NCBI GenBank assembly: GCA_964461325.1
Contig: CAYWTW010000004.1
Span: 1 to 23,371, forward strand
Length of the DNA: 23,371 bases
Direction of reading: 5' to 3'
From: CAYUVV01 sp964461325
GTDB lineage: Bacteria; Patescibacteriota; Minisyncoccia; Phycocordibacterales; JACOZG01
The translations under genes were made by a program, and so were the position numbers. How positions within the stretch are numbered: position 1 is the stretch's first letter; each line of letters opens with the position of its first letter. A model generated the notes under the pieces. That model saw only the letters and a list, made by a program, of their open reading frames with translations, was not told the origin of the DNA and ran no database searches. This document shows positions 1 to 6,489 of the stretch, piece by piece.

Positions 1-242
1 GGATACTGGATTCGGTGGCAAGAAACCCTACCTACCGGCAGGCAGGCGTGATCTCTTGCTGATATTCACCTACTACCGCTTCAGATATTATCAGCTTGGA
101 AATTTTTTGCAAAATGAAACCCCGTACATTTCTGCACAGGGTTGGAGTTACACGCCTATCTCCAGAGCGTTTTGGCAAAATTGCCGGGCCCAAGGACTAA
201 GGTCAAAGGATCTAAAAGATCCAAATGACCAAGTCCAGAGGA
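1..242. other. Intergenic edge, no convincing gene
   Basis: I see no believable protein gene here. Positions 26-46 carry a short GC-rich palindromic stretch (CCTACCGGCAGGCAGG) of the kind scattered through CPR genomes. A perfect 7-bp inverted repeat (GCTGATA / TATCAGC) lies at 58-64 and 89-95. On the minus strand an AACCC...GGGTT hairpin spans about 118-143 and is followed by a T-rich stretch, so it could end transcription of the gene at 243-899. Another 6-bp hairpin (GGATCT / AGATCC) is at about 209-223. Plus-strand reading frames here are arginine-rich shadows with no start signals. Confidence 0.4.
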
Positions 243-899
243 CTACTTGCGAGACACGAAGACCCAGCGGCGGTCAGGACACCAGACGAAGTCGGGAAAG
301 CCGCGGTAGCCGCCGAGCCACAACCCGTCCTCGTCGCGATCGACGCGGAACACGAGCAGGTTGCCGCTCGAGTCAGCGATGGGCTTCATGGCCACACGGA
401 GCCGCTCACCCATAGGCTGGTCGAGATACTGGAGCCGCAATTGCGGTCCAACCTCGTTCGGACAGAGTTCGAGTCCAAGCTCCTGGGCTCGATCCCAGAT
501 TTCCCTGGTAGTCGCGTTCCGGTCAAAACCGAGTTCGCGACCACTGACGTTTACCAAATTGACGGTCTTGGGCTCAGGGCTGACCTGAAAAGCGGGCTTG
601 CCTAGGATATCGTTGCCCCAGTCACCGATCTGGCAATCGGCGGCTTTGAGGTCTCGCCGGAAATCATCGGCGGTCTTGGGGCCGGTGCCCAGATTGATGG
701 TCTTCCAGATCGGGAAGTCTTTGACCACCACCTGCATCCGGGCATTGTTCTGGAGGAAGCGAGTGAATTGTTCACCCGCTTCCACTGGATGCTGGAGAAC
801 CCACTCAACCACCTCGTCAGGAATTTCTCCCATTCGAACGTTGAGCTGGAGCGTCCCCATTAGCCGAGCAATTCGATTCGGATCCTGAATGGCTGACAT
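243..899 (-). CDS. Unknown protein, possible CPR-restricted family
   Basis: Function unknown. The start at 899 (MSAIQDPNR, 218 aa) is preferred because an AAAGGA motif lies 11 nt upstream; an in-frame ATG at 911 would add four residues but sits directly on that motif. The protein is soluble with no signal peptide or membrane segment. Its C-terminal third (VFRVDRDEDGLWLGG..., then FPDFVWCPDRRWVFVSRK) resembles, from memory, a widespread uncharacterised family in Parcubacteria that ends in a Trp/Phe-rich 'D-R-W-V-F' tail; I cannot verify this here. The gene stands alone, with a consensus promoter about 96 nt upstream and a small overlapping upstream ORF (860-928). It is separated from the pilus operon by a GIY-YIG gene and tRNA-His, so it may be accessory. 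Confidence 0.75.
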   Translation of the reverse strand: MSAIQDPNRIARLMGTLQLNVRMGEIPDEVVEWVLQHPVEAGEQFTRFLQNNARMQVVVKDFPIWKTINLGTGPKTADDFRRDLKAADCQIGDWGNDILGKPAFQVSPEPKTVNLVNVSGRELGFDRNATTREIWDRAQELGLELCPNEVGPQLRLQYLDQPMGERLRVAMKPIADSSGNLLVFRVDRDEDGLWLGGYRGFPDFVWCPDRRWVFVSRK

Positions 900-928
900 A
901 ACGCTGACCATCCTTTCTCACAAAACAT
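860..928 (-). CDS. Possible 22-codon upstream ORF (leader peptide)
   Basis: On the minus strand the best Shine-Dalgarno of this transcript, AAAAGGAG, lies 6 nt before an ATG at 928. That ATG opens a 22-codon frame (MFCEKGWSALCQPFRIRIEL then LG) which overlaps the start of the 243-899 gene in another frame. Its stop codon overlaps an internal ATG (Met14 of the 218-aa protein) as TAATG at 858-862, a typical re-initiation arrangement. It could be a leader peptide controlling the main gene, or the main gene may really begin at 860. The arrangement is visible in the sequence; translation is inferred and could be chance. Confidence 0.35.
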   Translation of the reverse strand: MFCEKGWSALCQPFRIRIELLG

Positions 929-994
929 GGCTGACTCCTTTTACCACCACAAGTGGGAATTGGAGCTAACCAATATTCTCAAAGAACTGTTGGT

Positions 995-1023
995 AGTATA
1001 TACCCTTTTATCTCATGTGTCAA
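995..1023 (-). promoter_or_regulatory. Consensus sigma-70 promoter for the 243-899 gene
   Basis: Reading the minus strand, TTGACA (1018-1023) is followed by a 17-nt spacer and TATACT (995-1000). The expected start of transcription is near 988, giving a leader of about 89 nt before the ATG at 899. The leader can fold ACCAA with TTGGT around 964-993. Confidence 0.8.
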
Positions 1024-1151
1024 GTGCCTGTGCTAAAATGTGGTTAACAATAGGGGTTTGTCTCAACGAGGGCCATAAATGAACAACTCGCCTCACTCAT
1101 TCTGGAACGGGGTGCCTACACCCACACCTATGTTTTTATCGTCGCAAATTT

Positions 1152-1157
1152 TATAAT
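1152..1157 (+). promoter_or_regulatory. -10 box directly before the GIY-YIG start
   Basis: A perfect TATAAT ends only 6 nt before the ATG at 1164, which predicts a leaderless mRNA. I see no good -35 at the matching distance, so confidence is moderate. Confidence 0.5.
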
Positions 1158-1163
1158 CAATTT

Positions 1164-1418
1164 ATGTTCTATGTCTACGTGTTAAAAAGCGAGAAAGATG
1201 ACAAGCTTTATTTCGGTTCCACAAATGATTTGCGACGCAGACTGTCTGATCACAACTCTGGTAAAGTTCCCTCAACCAAATCTCGCCGTCCTTTTATCTT
1301 AAAATATTACGAGGCTTACTCGGCCGAAAGCGATGCCCGCCACCGCGAAGCTTCGCTAAAAAAGGACGGCCGTGCTTTGGCACAACTAAAACGCCGTATC
1401 ACAGACAGTCTGCAATAA
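1164..1418 (+). CDS. GIY-YIG mini-nuclease
   Basis: An 84-aa protein that is essentially one GIY-YIG nuclease domain (UvrC N-terminal / YhbQ-like). YVYVLKS at residues 3-9 is the GIY strand. LYFGSTNDLRRRLSDHN at about 16-32 is the YIG strand followed by the helix with the catalytic-type arginine. YYEAY near residue 50 provides the conserved acidic position. Stand-alone domains of this type are predicted to cut or nick DNA; the substrate is unknown. No DNA-binding domain is attached. The gene is bounded by a 20-bp inverted repeat and lies convergent to tRNA-His, 13 nt from its 3' end, which suggests a mobile or tRNA-associated nuclease. It is clearly homologous to the GIY-YIG protein at 20533-20808, also beside a tRNA. 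Its C-terminal segment (LKKDGRALAQLKRR) varies from the usual basic helix but looks intact. Confidence 0.9.
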   Translation: MFYVYVLKSEKDDKLYFGSTNDLRRRLSDHNSGKVPSTKSRRPFILKYYEAYSAESDARHREASLKKDGRALAQLKRRITDSLQ

Positions 1419-1431
1419 AAACATAGGTGTG

Positions 1432-1504
1432 GGTGCCTATCGGGATTCGAACCCGAACTGCGGCTTCCACAGAGCCGAGTGCTAACCATTACACCATAGG
1501 CACC
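1432..1504 (-). tRNA. tRNA-His (GTG)
   Basis: A complete cloverleaf on the minus strand: 5' GGTGCCTA pairs with TAGGCACC, including the extra G-1 opposite C73 that identifies tRNA-His. The anticodon stem CGGCT/AGCCG carries the loop CTGTGGA, so the anticodon is GTG. The T arm GTTCGAATC is present and CCA is not encoded. It lies 18 nt downstream of the cobalamin adenosyltransferase gene on the same strand, so it may be at the tail of that transcript. Confidence 0.97.
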
Positions 1505-1522
1505 ATCTAACGCCATTAAACA

Positions 1523-2053
1523 CTATTGATAGTGCGGCGGCTCCTCCTTTATACCAGAGCGGTGGTTCGCGAGTCTAGCCAACGCGTAAAGGTAAGATGA
1601 AAGACGATTCAAATAAGCCAAAGCGTCGGGTCCAATCTTAATCGCGCCACTATCTAGCGCCGCGATCACGCGGCGCTCGGCGCGGCGCGCCACCGCTCGG
1701 GCAAAATCAAGCAAGGCGCCGTCCGGACCGCCGCCGGGCAGAAAAAAGGATTTGATGGGCGGCAGTTCGCGCTCGATCACGTCAATCGCGTTCTCCAACG
1801 CCGTTACCTTGGCGGCGGTAATCGTCTTATCCGCTCCGGCCACCGCGGCCTGAACGATAAAGAGATTGTGCTGGACGGCGGCCAGACCAGTAGTCAAATC
1901 CGGCGCCTTACTCGTCGCTCGAACATAGCCGAGCCAAGAGTTGAGCTCGTCTAAAGCGCCCAAGGCCTCGGCGGTCGCCGAGGCCTTGGTTTGGCGCTGG
2001 TCACAGCCAAAAAATTTGGTGGTGCCGTTATCCCCTTTTTTGGTATAGAGCAC
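1523..2053 (-). CDS. Cob(I)alamin adenosyltransferase, PduO type
   Basis: A 176-aa cytoplasmic enzyme, full length for the PduO-type ATP:corrinoid adenosyltransferases, which transfer the adenosyl group of ATP to reduced cobalamin to make coenzyme B12. Family motifs appear in order: the N-terminal ATP loop YTKKGDNGTT (residues 3-12; usually TKTGD.G.T), ALDELNSWLG (34-42), FFLPGGG (103-109), the arginine-rich ARAVARRAERRV helix (118-129), and LNRLSSYLYALAR (148-160). The gene begins 8 nt after the pilin gene, as the last protein gene of the long minus-strand run, and tRNA-His follows. It is functionally unrelated to pili. In organisms without B12 synthesis such enzymes usually support a B12-dependent enzyme; class II ribonucleotide reductase is the likely client, but no such gene is in view. 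Confidence 0.92.
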   Translation of the reverse strand: MLYTKKGDNGTTKFFGCDQRQTKASATAEALGALDELNSWLGYVRATSKAPDLTTGLAAVQHNLFIVQAAVAGADKTITAAKVTALENAIDVIERELPPIKSFFLPGGGPDGALLDFARAVARRAERRVIAALDSGAIKIGPDALAYLNRLSSYLYALARLANHRSGIKEEPPHYQ

Positions 2054-2061
2054 GCTCGCGG

Positions 2062-2559
2062 CTAGCGCGTGACGGTAATTAAATCGTTTGATTCAGCCGA
2101 GCAAGCACCTACCGTAATGGAGCCATTAGTGTTGCGCGACAAATAGTAACCAGCATGGTCGTCATCCCAACTTTCGCCCGAGCCGTTCGGGCTGATCGGC
2201 AACTTGCCCAAATAACCAGCGGTTACCAAACCATCTAAGTCAACGCAACGATTGGCGTTGGTAACAGCATCACAATTAGTGTCGCAAGCGGTCGTGACTC
2301 CGGTCCCGTTGATTTGATAATTTTCGTCCGCCGTCAAAGCGGCCACTTCGGCCAAATACGAGCCGCCGTTATCCACCTGGTCAACCTTAATCGCCGAGAG
2401 AATCGCCGTCACGTCCGTCCAGCGGCTGGCGTCGCGCGCGTCTTGAAAGCGCGTGGCCGGGTCAAGCGACACAAACACCACCCCCGCCAAAATCGCGATA
2501 ATCGCGATGACAATCAAAAGCTCGATTAACGTAAAACCTTTTCGAAACATTTTTTTCAT
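2062..2559 (-). CDS. Type IV pilin, likely major pilin candidate
   Basis: A 165-aa prepilin. The leader MKKMFRKG is short and basic. Cleavage and N-methylation are expected between Gly8 and Phe9 (G|FTLIELLIVIAIIAILAG), with the conserved Glu at mature position 5 and a hydrophobic alpha-1 spine over about residues 9-30. The C-terminal globular domain contains several Cys (TACDTNCDAV..., RCVDLDGL..., GACSAES) that could form disulphides. The DARDASRWTD segment after the helix is typical of pilin/pseudopilin families. A 93-nt non-coding gap (2560-2652) separates it from the upstream pilM-like gene, the largest gap in this run, so it may have its own promoter as expected for an abundant subunit. 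It acts in the membrane and then in the pilus fibre. Being the major subunit is an inference from length and gene position. Confidence 0.88.
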   Translation of the reverse strand: MKKMFRKGFTLIELLIVIAIIAILAGVVFVSLDPATRFQDARDASRWTDVTAILSAIKVDQVDNGGSYLAEVAALTADENYQINGTGVTTACDTNCDAVTNANRCVDLDGLVTAGYLGKLPISPNGSGESWDDDHAGYYLSRNTNGSITVGACSAESNDLITVTR

Positions 2560-2652
2560 AATTTTGCCTAATAAAACTTGACTACTGATAGACTTATTTA
2601 GTAATGATAGCGCGAAAACAGTTGTCTCGACAGTGGATAACTGCCGGCGAAA

Positions 2653-3648
2653 TCAAGCGGCCAGGCGCACTCGGGGATCAAGCACCGGATCGCCAAAACC
2701 CAAAGCTCCCAGCGCTAGGCCGACCGCCTCAAGATAGTAATAGGCCTCACCGCGCAACCAAAAGCGACGAAGGGCGTTGTGGTCGCTAGAAAAAATCGTC
2801 GGCAGTAAGGCGAGACGAACTGGTAAAGTGAGTCGTCCGGAGAGATCGTTGACAATGCCGCTTCGCTGGCTGCCGCCGCCGGCCAGCATCAACAGGTCGG
2901 GACAGCAAACTCCGTTCGAAGCCATATAAGCCAACGCTTTTTCTAATTCCCCAACCAGATGGTCGAGATTACTCGAGCCGCTTTCCCCTTCTGGTGGCGA
3001 AAGCAGGTGAGCACCAAGCCAACCGCGAGAATCAAAAAAACTGAGCTGGCTTAATCGAGACCCTAAATCAAGCAGAGCGAACGGCGTCCGCGCCGGACCA
3101 ACGAGGATTCCCCGACTCAAGGCCACCGGCTCTGGTTCGAAAGCGGTAAGCTCGAAACCCGCGCGGCGGAAAAACTGGTGCCAAGCTCGTAAGGTGGCGC
3201 GGCTAACCGCGAACAATAAAACTTGCGCGTCAGTTTCCGAACGACTCAAAATTTTGTGCGTGACGACCTGCTCCTCGACCGGCAAGGGAATCAAGTTGGC
3301 CGCCGCGGTGGCCGCGGCGGCCTGGGCCCGCCGCCGCTCGCCAAGCGCGGCGACGGGCAAACTGACTATTTGATTATAAAACTGAGTTTCCGGCAAACCA
3401 AAAACAATCCGCCGGCCCATAATTGGGCGGGGTACGGCGGTTTGGCAAGCCCGGCGGAGTTCGGCCAGCAATTCGTTTTCTTTGATAATCACCCCTCGCT
3501 GTATTATCCCCTCGGGCAAACTAACCCGGCCAGCCGCCAACAAAACTGGCGCTCCCCGACGGCGCTCCAATTCGGCCACTTCAATTGTCGCGTCGGAGAT
3601 ATCCACCCCCACCATCCGACGCCGCGGCCAATGGCTAAACCACGTCAT
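2653..3648 (-). CDS. Divergent PilM-like actin-fold protein
   Basis: A 331-aa protein of the PilM/FtsA actin-like ATPase fold. The start at 3648 (MTWFSHWPRRR) is chosen because it begins 2 nt after the stop of the upstream gene; a longer frame to 3714 would overlap that gene by 64 nt. MVGVDISDATIEVAELE is the phosphate-1 region of PilM. ALLDLGSRLSQLSFFDSRGW is a phosphate-2-like loop, and LLMLAGGGSQRSGI the adenosine-site motif. PilM binds PilN at the inner face of the membrane and couples the assembly machine to the ATPase. The window contains a second, more canonical PilM at 17978-19075 with PilN and PilO. This copy has no PilN/PilO partner beside it and sits among minor pilins, so it may be specialised or degenerate. 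Confidence 0.8.
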   Translation of the reverse strand: MTWFSHWPRRRMVGVDISDATIEVAELERRRGAPVLLAAGRVSLPEGIIQRGVIIKENELLAELRRACQTAVPRPIMGRRIVFGLPETQFYNQIVSLPVAALGERRRAQAAAATAAANLIPLPVEEQVVTHKILSRSETDAQVLLFAVSRATLRAWHQFFRRAGFELTAFEPEPVALSRGILVGPARTPFALLDLGSRLSQLSFFDSRGWLGAHLLSPPEGESGSSNLDHLVGELEKALAYMASNGVCCPDLLMLAGGGSQRSGIVNDLSGRLTLPVRLALLPTIFSSDHNALRRFWLRGEAYYYLEAVGLALGALGFGDPVLDPRVRLAA

Positions 3649-3650
3649 AA

Positions 3651-4052
3651 TTATTGGCCGCGCCGCCAACCAACGAGCGAAACCGCTCGCGGCGAGACTT
3701 CTGCTGCCGCCCAAATTGTTTGCGTGAACTCGCCCTCCGAAGCGGTCACAACGATCTCTCGACCAAGAGGACTAGTAACCATTACTTCAATTATACACGG
3801 GATTCGACCAAGCTCGGCAATCTCCGCCGGCGCACTGACGGCAAATTGATTATCGCGGCGCAACTCGAGCAAGCCGAAGGCCAAACATCCATCTGCCGCG
3901 CGCGACACTTGATCACCCGCTCCAATCATTGACGACACAGAGATTCGACTCAAACTCAACCATGAGCTGTTCAGGCCGAAAGCCAACAAAGCTGACCCAA
4001 TCACGATAACCAGTAACAAAGCGATAAAACCAGATGATTGCTGATGCTTCAT
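3651..4052 (-). CDS. PilX-like minor pilus assembly protein
   Basis: A 133-aa protein with one N-terminal hydrophobic segment (residues 8-27: GFIALLLVIVIGSALLAFGL) preceded by MKHQQSS. This resembles the PilX N-terminal region (usually RG-ALI-VLLLL), which lacks the strict FTLIE methylation motif. The remainder is a small extracytoplasmic domain with two Cys (DGCLAFGL and RIPCIIEV). Its start overlaps the end of the 4049-4531 pseudopilin gene by 4 nt (ATGA type), so the two are translationally coupled. PilX-type proteins act with PilV/PilW-type pseudopilins in priming pilus assembly; the assignment rests on position and N-terminus only. Confidence 0.7.
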   Translation of the reverse strand: MKHQQSSGFIALLLVIVIGSALLAFGLNSSWLSLSRISVSSMIGAGDQVSRAADGCLAFGLLELRRDNQFAVSAPAEIAELGRIPCIIEVMVTSPLGREIVVTASEGEFTQTIWAAAEVSPRAVSLVGWRRGQ

Positions 4053-4531
4053 GAACGCGTGCCTAGCACAAAGGTCGTCGTCGTGGCGCTCGCCGGACGG
4101 AGAACGTCCTGCCAGCCGACGACGATCTCCAGACTCGCCTGCCCCGAATGGCCGCGGTTACTAAATAAAAGGTTCGTCACTTTAATATTTTTCCCCAAAA
4201 GCGGCGCGCGCAAACTGCCTCGCTCTAACCACGCCTGATCGCCTTCCAACCAAACCCTCGCCGTCTCGCCACTAAACAAAACTAACTCTAAATCCGAGGC
4301 GCTAGTCCCAGGCGGTGGCAAAACTTCTGCCGCCGCCCCAATTTCGCGCTCAAGTGTCTGCCACCATAAGCGCCATTCGCTTTCGGCCAGAGCTCGACGG
4401 CTAGACGATTCGTCAACCCCGCCAACCGTCAACGCAAACAAAAGAAAACTCGACATAAGCACCCCTAAAAGAGCGAGGTACAGCACGGTCTCGAGTAAGG
4501 TAAAACCAAATTTAGATTTAGGTCGTGGCAT
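4049..4531 (-). CDS. Pseudopilin, GspJ/PilW-like
   Basis: A 160-aa prepilin-like protein. The leader MPRPKSKFG ends before the cleavage site G9|F10, followed by FTLLETVLYLALLGVLMSS, with Glu at mature position 5. A helical region (SSRRALAESEWRLWWQTLERE) follows, then a beta-rich domain with an ELVLFSGE/RVWLEGDQAWLERG pattern recalling GspJ or PilW minor pseudopilins, which sit at the pilus tip. It directly abuts the 487-aa pseudopilin gene upstream (no spacer) and overlaps the PilX-like gene downstream by 4 nt. The exact class (J, W or other) is not certain. Confidence 0.82.
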   Translation of the reverse strand: MPRPKSKFGFTLLETVLYLALLGVLMSSFLLFALTVGGVDESSSRRALAESEWRLWWQTLEREIGAAAEVLPPPGTSASDLELVLFSGETARVWLEGDQAWLERGSLRAPLLGKNIKVTNLLFSNRGHSGQASLEIVVGWQDVLRPASATTTTFVLGTRS

Positions 4532-5995
4532 TTAACGATAATTCAAACGCAGGATTCGTAATAATGGACTGGTCTGGCGATCGCCAAACAGACGCACCCG
4601 ATATTGGACCCAATTTCGGCCGTTCTCGCTCGTCGGGACCAGAGCCCCCGACGAGCGAGTGAAATCACTGCCCGGCCCCGACTCTCCCACCCACGGCCCC
4701 CAGACTCCCGGCCGGTTGCCGGACGCCGGTGCTGTTCGCACGTTGATTTTTACTCCACAGGCCGGAGAACAATCTGTGTCGGCTTCCCACTCCACTACCT
4801 GAACTGGCGAGGGATCACCGAGACTAAAAGCCGAAGACACGAGCTCGCCCTCAGTGGCGAATTCAGTGATTTCCCAACGGAGGCCGGTATTATCAAACCC
4901 AACGACGATCGGTCCGGTGGGCGACGAAGCCGCGTCCAACCAGGCCGCCGCCTTGAGGTAGTAGACGCCGGCGGTCAAAGCCCGATTCGAACAATCCACC
5001 GGACTCGGACTCAACCAAGAACTCGAGGCGCGAAGCTGATTGGAAGACAAAACCTCCGTCCCCAAAATCGGCGCTCCCGGAGTCGAATCGAGAAACAGTA
5101 ATAATCGAAAGTCATCGGCGCGGCGCGTTCCGGCCGACCAAGTGAATACCCGCCAGTCGGTCGAACAAGTGATTGCCAAACCGTCGGCCGGAACAAAAAT
5201 CGGTCGCTGCCAATAGCCACCCAACTGATTATCGCGAGCGTTAAACGGGATGGTAACACGAACATGACCACCGGGGTTACCGCCGCTTCCCTGCCAGACC
5301 CCCGTTGGAATCACTTCTCCGGGATCATTGTTCCAAGGAGTAAACGACCAACCCAACGCGCTGTCAAAACCGCGATTGGGCGAATCAGTCGTGATGGTAT
5401 TAGACCGCAGACGAAGGCCGTCCGGAGTGCTTTCTAAATTGCCATCATCAGAAAAATAGCGGCTCGGATCAGACCACACGCCCTGACCCGGGCCGCCCGA
5501 CCAGTCAGTCGTTTCCCAATCAAGCGAATCCCAATTGCTAAGCAGAGTCGATAATTCAATCTGCCGTTCAACGCCAGTGGCCGACGGCCAACGGACGCGC
5601 GCCGTCGCCATCCTCGCGTGAACATCGGTTGACGCGGCCGGACAAGAAGCCAGTTGGCCATCGCCGGCACGGCAAATCGGGGCAAACTCAATTTGCCTAG
5701 TAAAACCGCGTTCCACGCTTGACGCCCCTTCGCCACCGAGCGCCCAATCAGTCCCAAGCAGAAGCGGATCGCTCGCGTTCGGCGTTAATTCGTTCCAGGC
5801 GCGCGCGGCCACCGCGCGCGTGGCCTCCAAACCCGACCACGCGAGGCGTCGAGCGGCGGCCTCGCGTTCGGCCACGTCTAACGCCTGTTGGCCGCTAAGA
5901 GCCAAGGTTGTCAGGGTGGCGGCAATCAATCCGAACAGCGCCACGGCTAAAACAATTTCGAACAAACTTAAACCCCGTTGCGTTACCAGTCTCAT
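4532..5995 (-). CDS. Large pseudopilin with a big C-terminal domain
   Basis: A 487-aa prepilin-like protein, about three times the usual pilin length. MRLVTQRG|LSLFEIVLAVALFGLIAA gives a type III leader with cleavage at G8/L9 and Glu at mature position 5. The alpha-1 helix runs to about residue 60, followed by a pseudopilin-like domain (SGLEATRAVAARAWNELTP is typical of PilV/GspI-like subunits). From about residue 165 to the end is a large beta-rich region with many Trp, Gly, Ser and Pro and a pair of Cys (DTDCSPACG). Its last 100 residues (VQVVEWEADTD..., RTAPASGNRPGVWGPWVG, WVQYRVRLFGDR) resemble beta-sandwich modules of surface proteins. It overlaps the neighbouring pseudopilin upstream by 4 nt. 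A minor pilin carrying a tip adhesin or sensory module is a reasonable inference; the module's ligand is unknown. Confidence 0.82.
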   Translation of the reverse strand: MRLVTQRGLSLFEIVLAVALFGLIAATLTTLALSGQQALDVAEREAAARRLAWSGLEATRAVAARAWNELTPNASDPLLLGTDWALGGEGASSVERGFTRQIEFAPICRAGDGQLASCPAASTDVHARMATARVRWPSATGVERQIELSTLLSNWDSLDWETTDWSGGPGQGVWSDPSRYFSDDGNLESTPDGLRLRSNTITTDSPNRGFDSALGWSFTPWNNDPGEVIPTGVWQGSGGNPGGHVRVTIPFNARDNQLGGYWQRPIFVPADGLAITCSTDWRVFTWSAGTRRADDFRLLLFLDSTPGAPILGTEVLSSNQLRASSSWLSPSPVDCSNRALTAGVYYLKAAAWLDAASSPTGPIVVGFDNTGLRWEITEFATEGELVSSAFSLGDPSPVQVVEWEADTDCSPACGVKINVRTAPASGNRPGVWGPWVGESGPGSDFTRSSGALVPTSENGRNWVQYRVRLFGDRQTSPLLRILRLNYR

Positions 5996-6489
5996 AGTTC
6001 GTCAAAAGGCAAAACTGCGATTGCGCCCCAAGGATTCACAACCACGCGCAACTGATTTGTTTCGTCACTAATCGCCAAATCACCGATGGTTCGCGGCAGA
6101 CCAGTCACGGAAACAAAATTAAAGTCCCCGCCAGCCGCGCCTAATCCCACCACCTGCACTTGGTTGGGCCACGGCACCAGCTCGTCGCCCGTCGGCACAC
6201 GATTGAGAAAAGAGTCGCCGCGATATAAGACGAACTGGCGGCCAATGGCATCAACGTAAAGCCCGTGGCCAGCCTTTTGCCAGCCGGCCGACGCCCGCTC
6301 CGCCATCTGACGCAACCAGCCAGCTGTCTCGTCAGCAAACAAGCGAGCGTTGGCGGTATTGAGCAGGCCTCGATAAACTGTCGGCAAACTAACGCTCAAC
6401 ATAATGATAATCGAGAGCACCAATAACGTCTCTACCAAAGTCAGACCGGAGTGGCGCGAATTAACGTTGGGGTAAACTGGTAAGTTCAT
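5992..6489 (-). CDS. Pseudopilin, GspH/FimT-like
   Basis: A 165-aa prepilin-like protein. The start at 6489 (MNLPVYPNVN) is chosen because it gives a 15-residue leader ending SRHSG before LTLVETLLVLSIIIML, with Glu at mature position 5; the longer frame from 6528 adds 13 unlikely residues. GspH/FimT features follow: the helix-to-beta transition ARLFADETAGWLRQMAERAS, then short beta strands (HGLYVDAIGRQFVLYRGD) and the C-terminal LRVVVNPWGAIAVL hairpin. The gene starts 29 nt inside the 3' end of pilC and overlaps the 487-aa pseudopilin by 4 nt, so translation along the operon is coupled. The role is as a minor subunit primed at the inner membrane. Confidence 0.83.
   Translation of the reverse strand: MNLPVYPNVNSRHSGLTLVETLLVLSIIIMLSVSLPTVYRGLLNTANARLFADETAGWLRQMAERASAGWQKAGHGLYVDAIGRQFVLYRGDSFLNRVPTGDELVPWPNQVQVVGLGAAGGDFNFVSVTGLPRTIGDLAISDETNQLRVVVNPWGAIAVLPFDEL

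Larger units (their letters stand above)
1119..1435. repeat. 20-bp perfect inverted repeat bounding a GIY-YIG gene
   Basis: CACCCACACCTATGTTTTTA at 1119-1138 recurs as its exact reverse complement at 1416-1435. The right arm contains the stop codon of the GIY-YIG gene and enters the 3' acceptor end of tRNA-His (minus strand, 3' end at 1432). Just before the left arm, at 1111-1118, the sequence GGTGCCTA repeats the first eight bases of that tRNA. The nuclease gene is therefore enclosed by an inverted copy of the tRNA-His 3' flank, like a miniature element tied to the tRNA. Confidence 0.85.

Noticed and set aside
225..888. Plus-strand frames opposite the 243-899 gene
   Set aside because: They lack start signals, and the minus-strand gene has a consensus promoter and ribosome-binding site.
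1079..1156. 25-codon plus-strand ORF behind a TGCTAAAAT -10 (1031-1039)
   Set aside because: It reads through the left inverted-repeat arm, has no ribosome-binding site, and its sequence is probably a by-product of the repeat.
3223..3849. 208-aa plus-strand frame antisense to the PilM-like and PilX-like genes
   Set aside because: It is a shadow frame; the minus-strand genes have clear motifs and coupled starts.
4604..5101. 165-aa plus-strand frame
   Set aside because: Arg/Ser/Pro-rich composition typical of antisense shadows, opposite the large pseudopilin gene.
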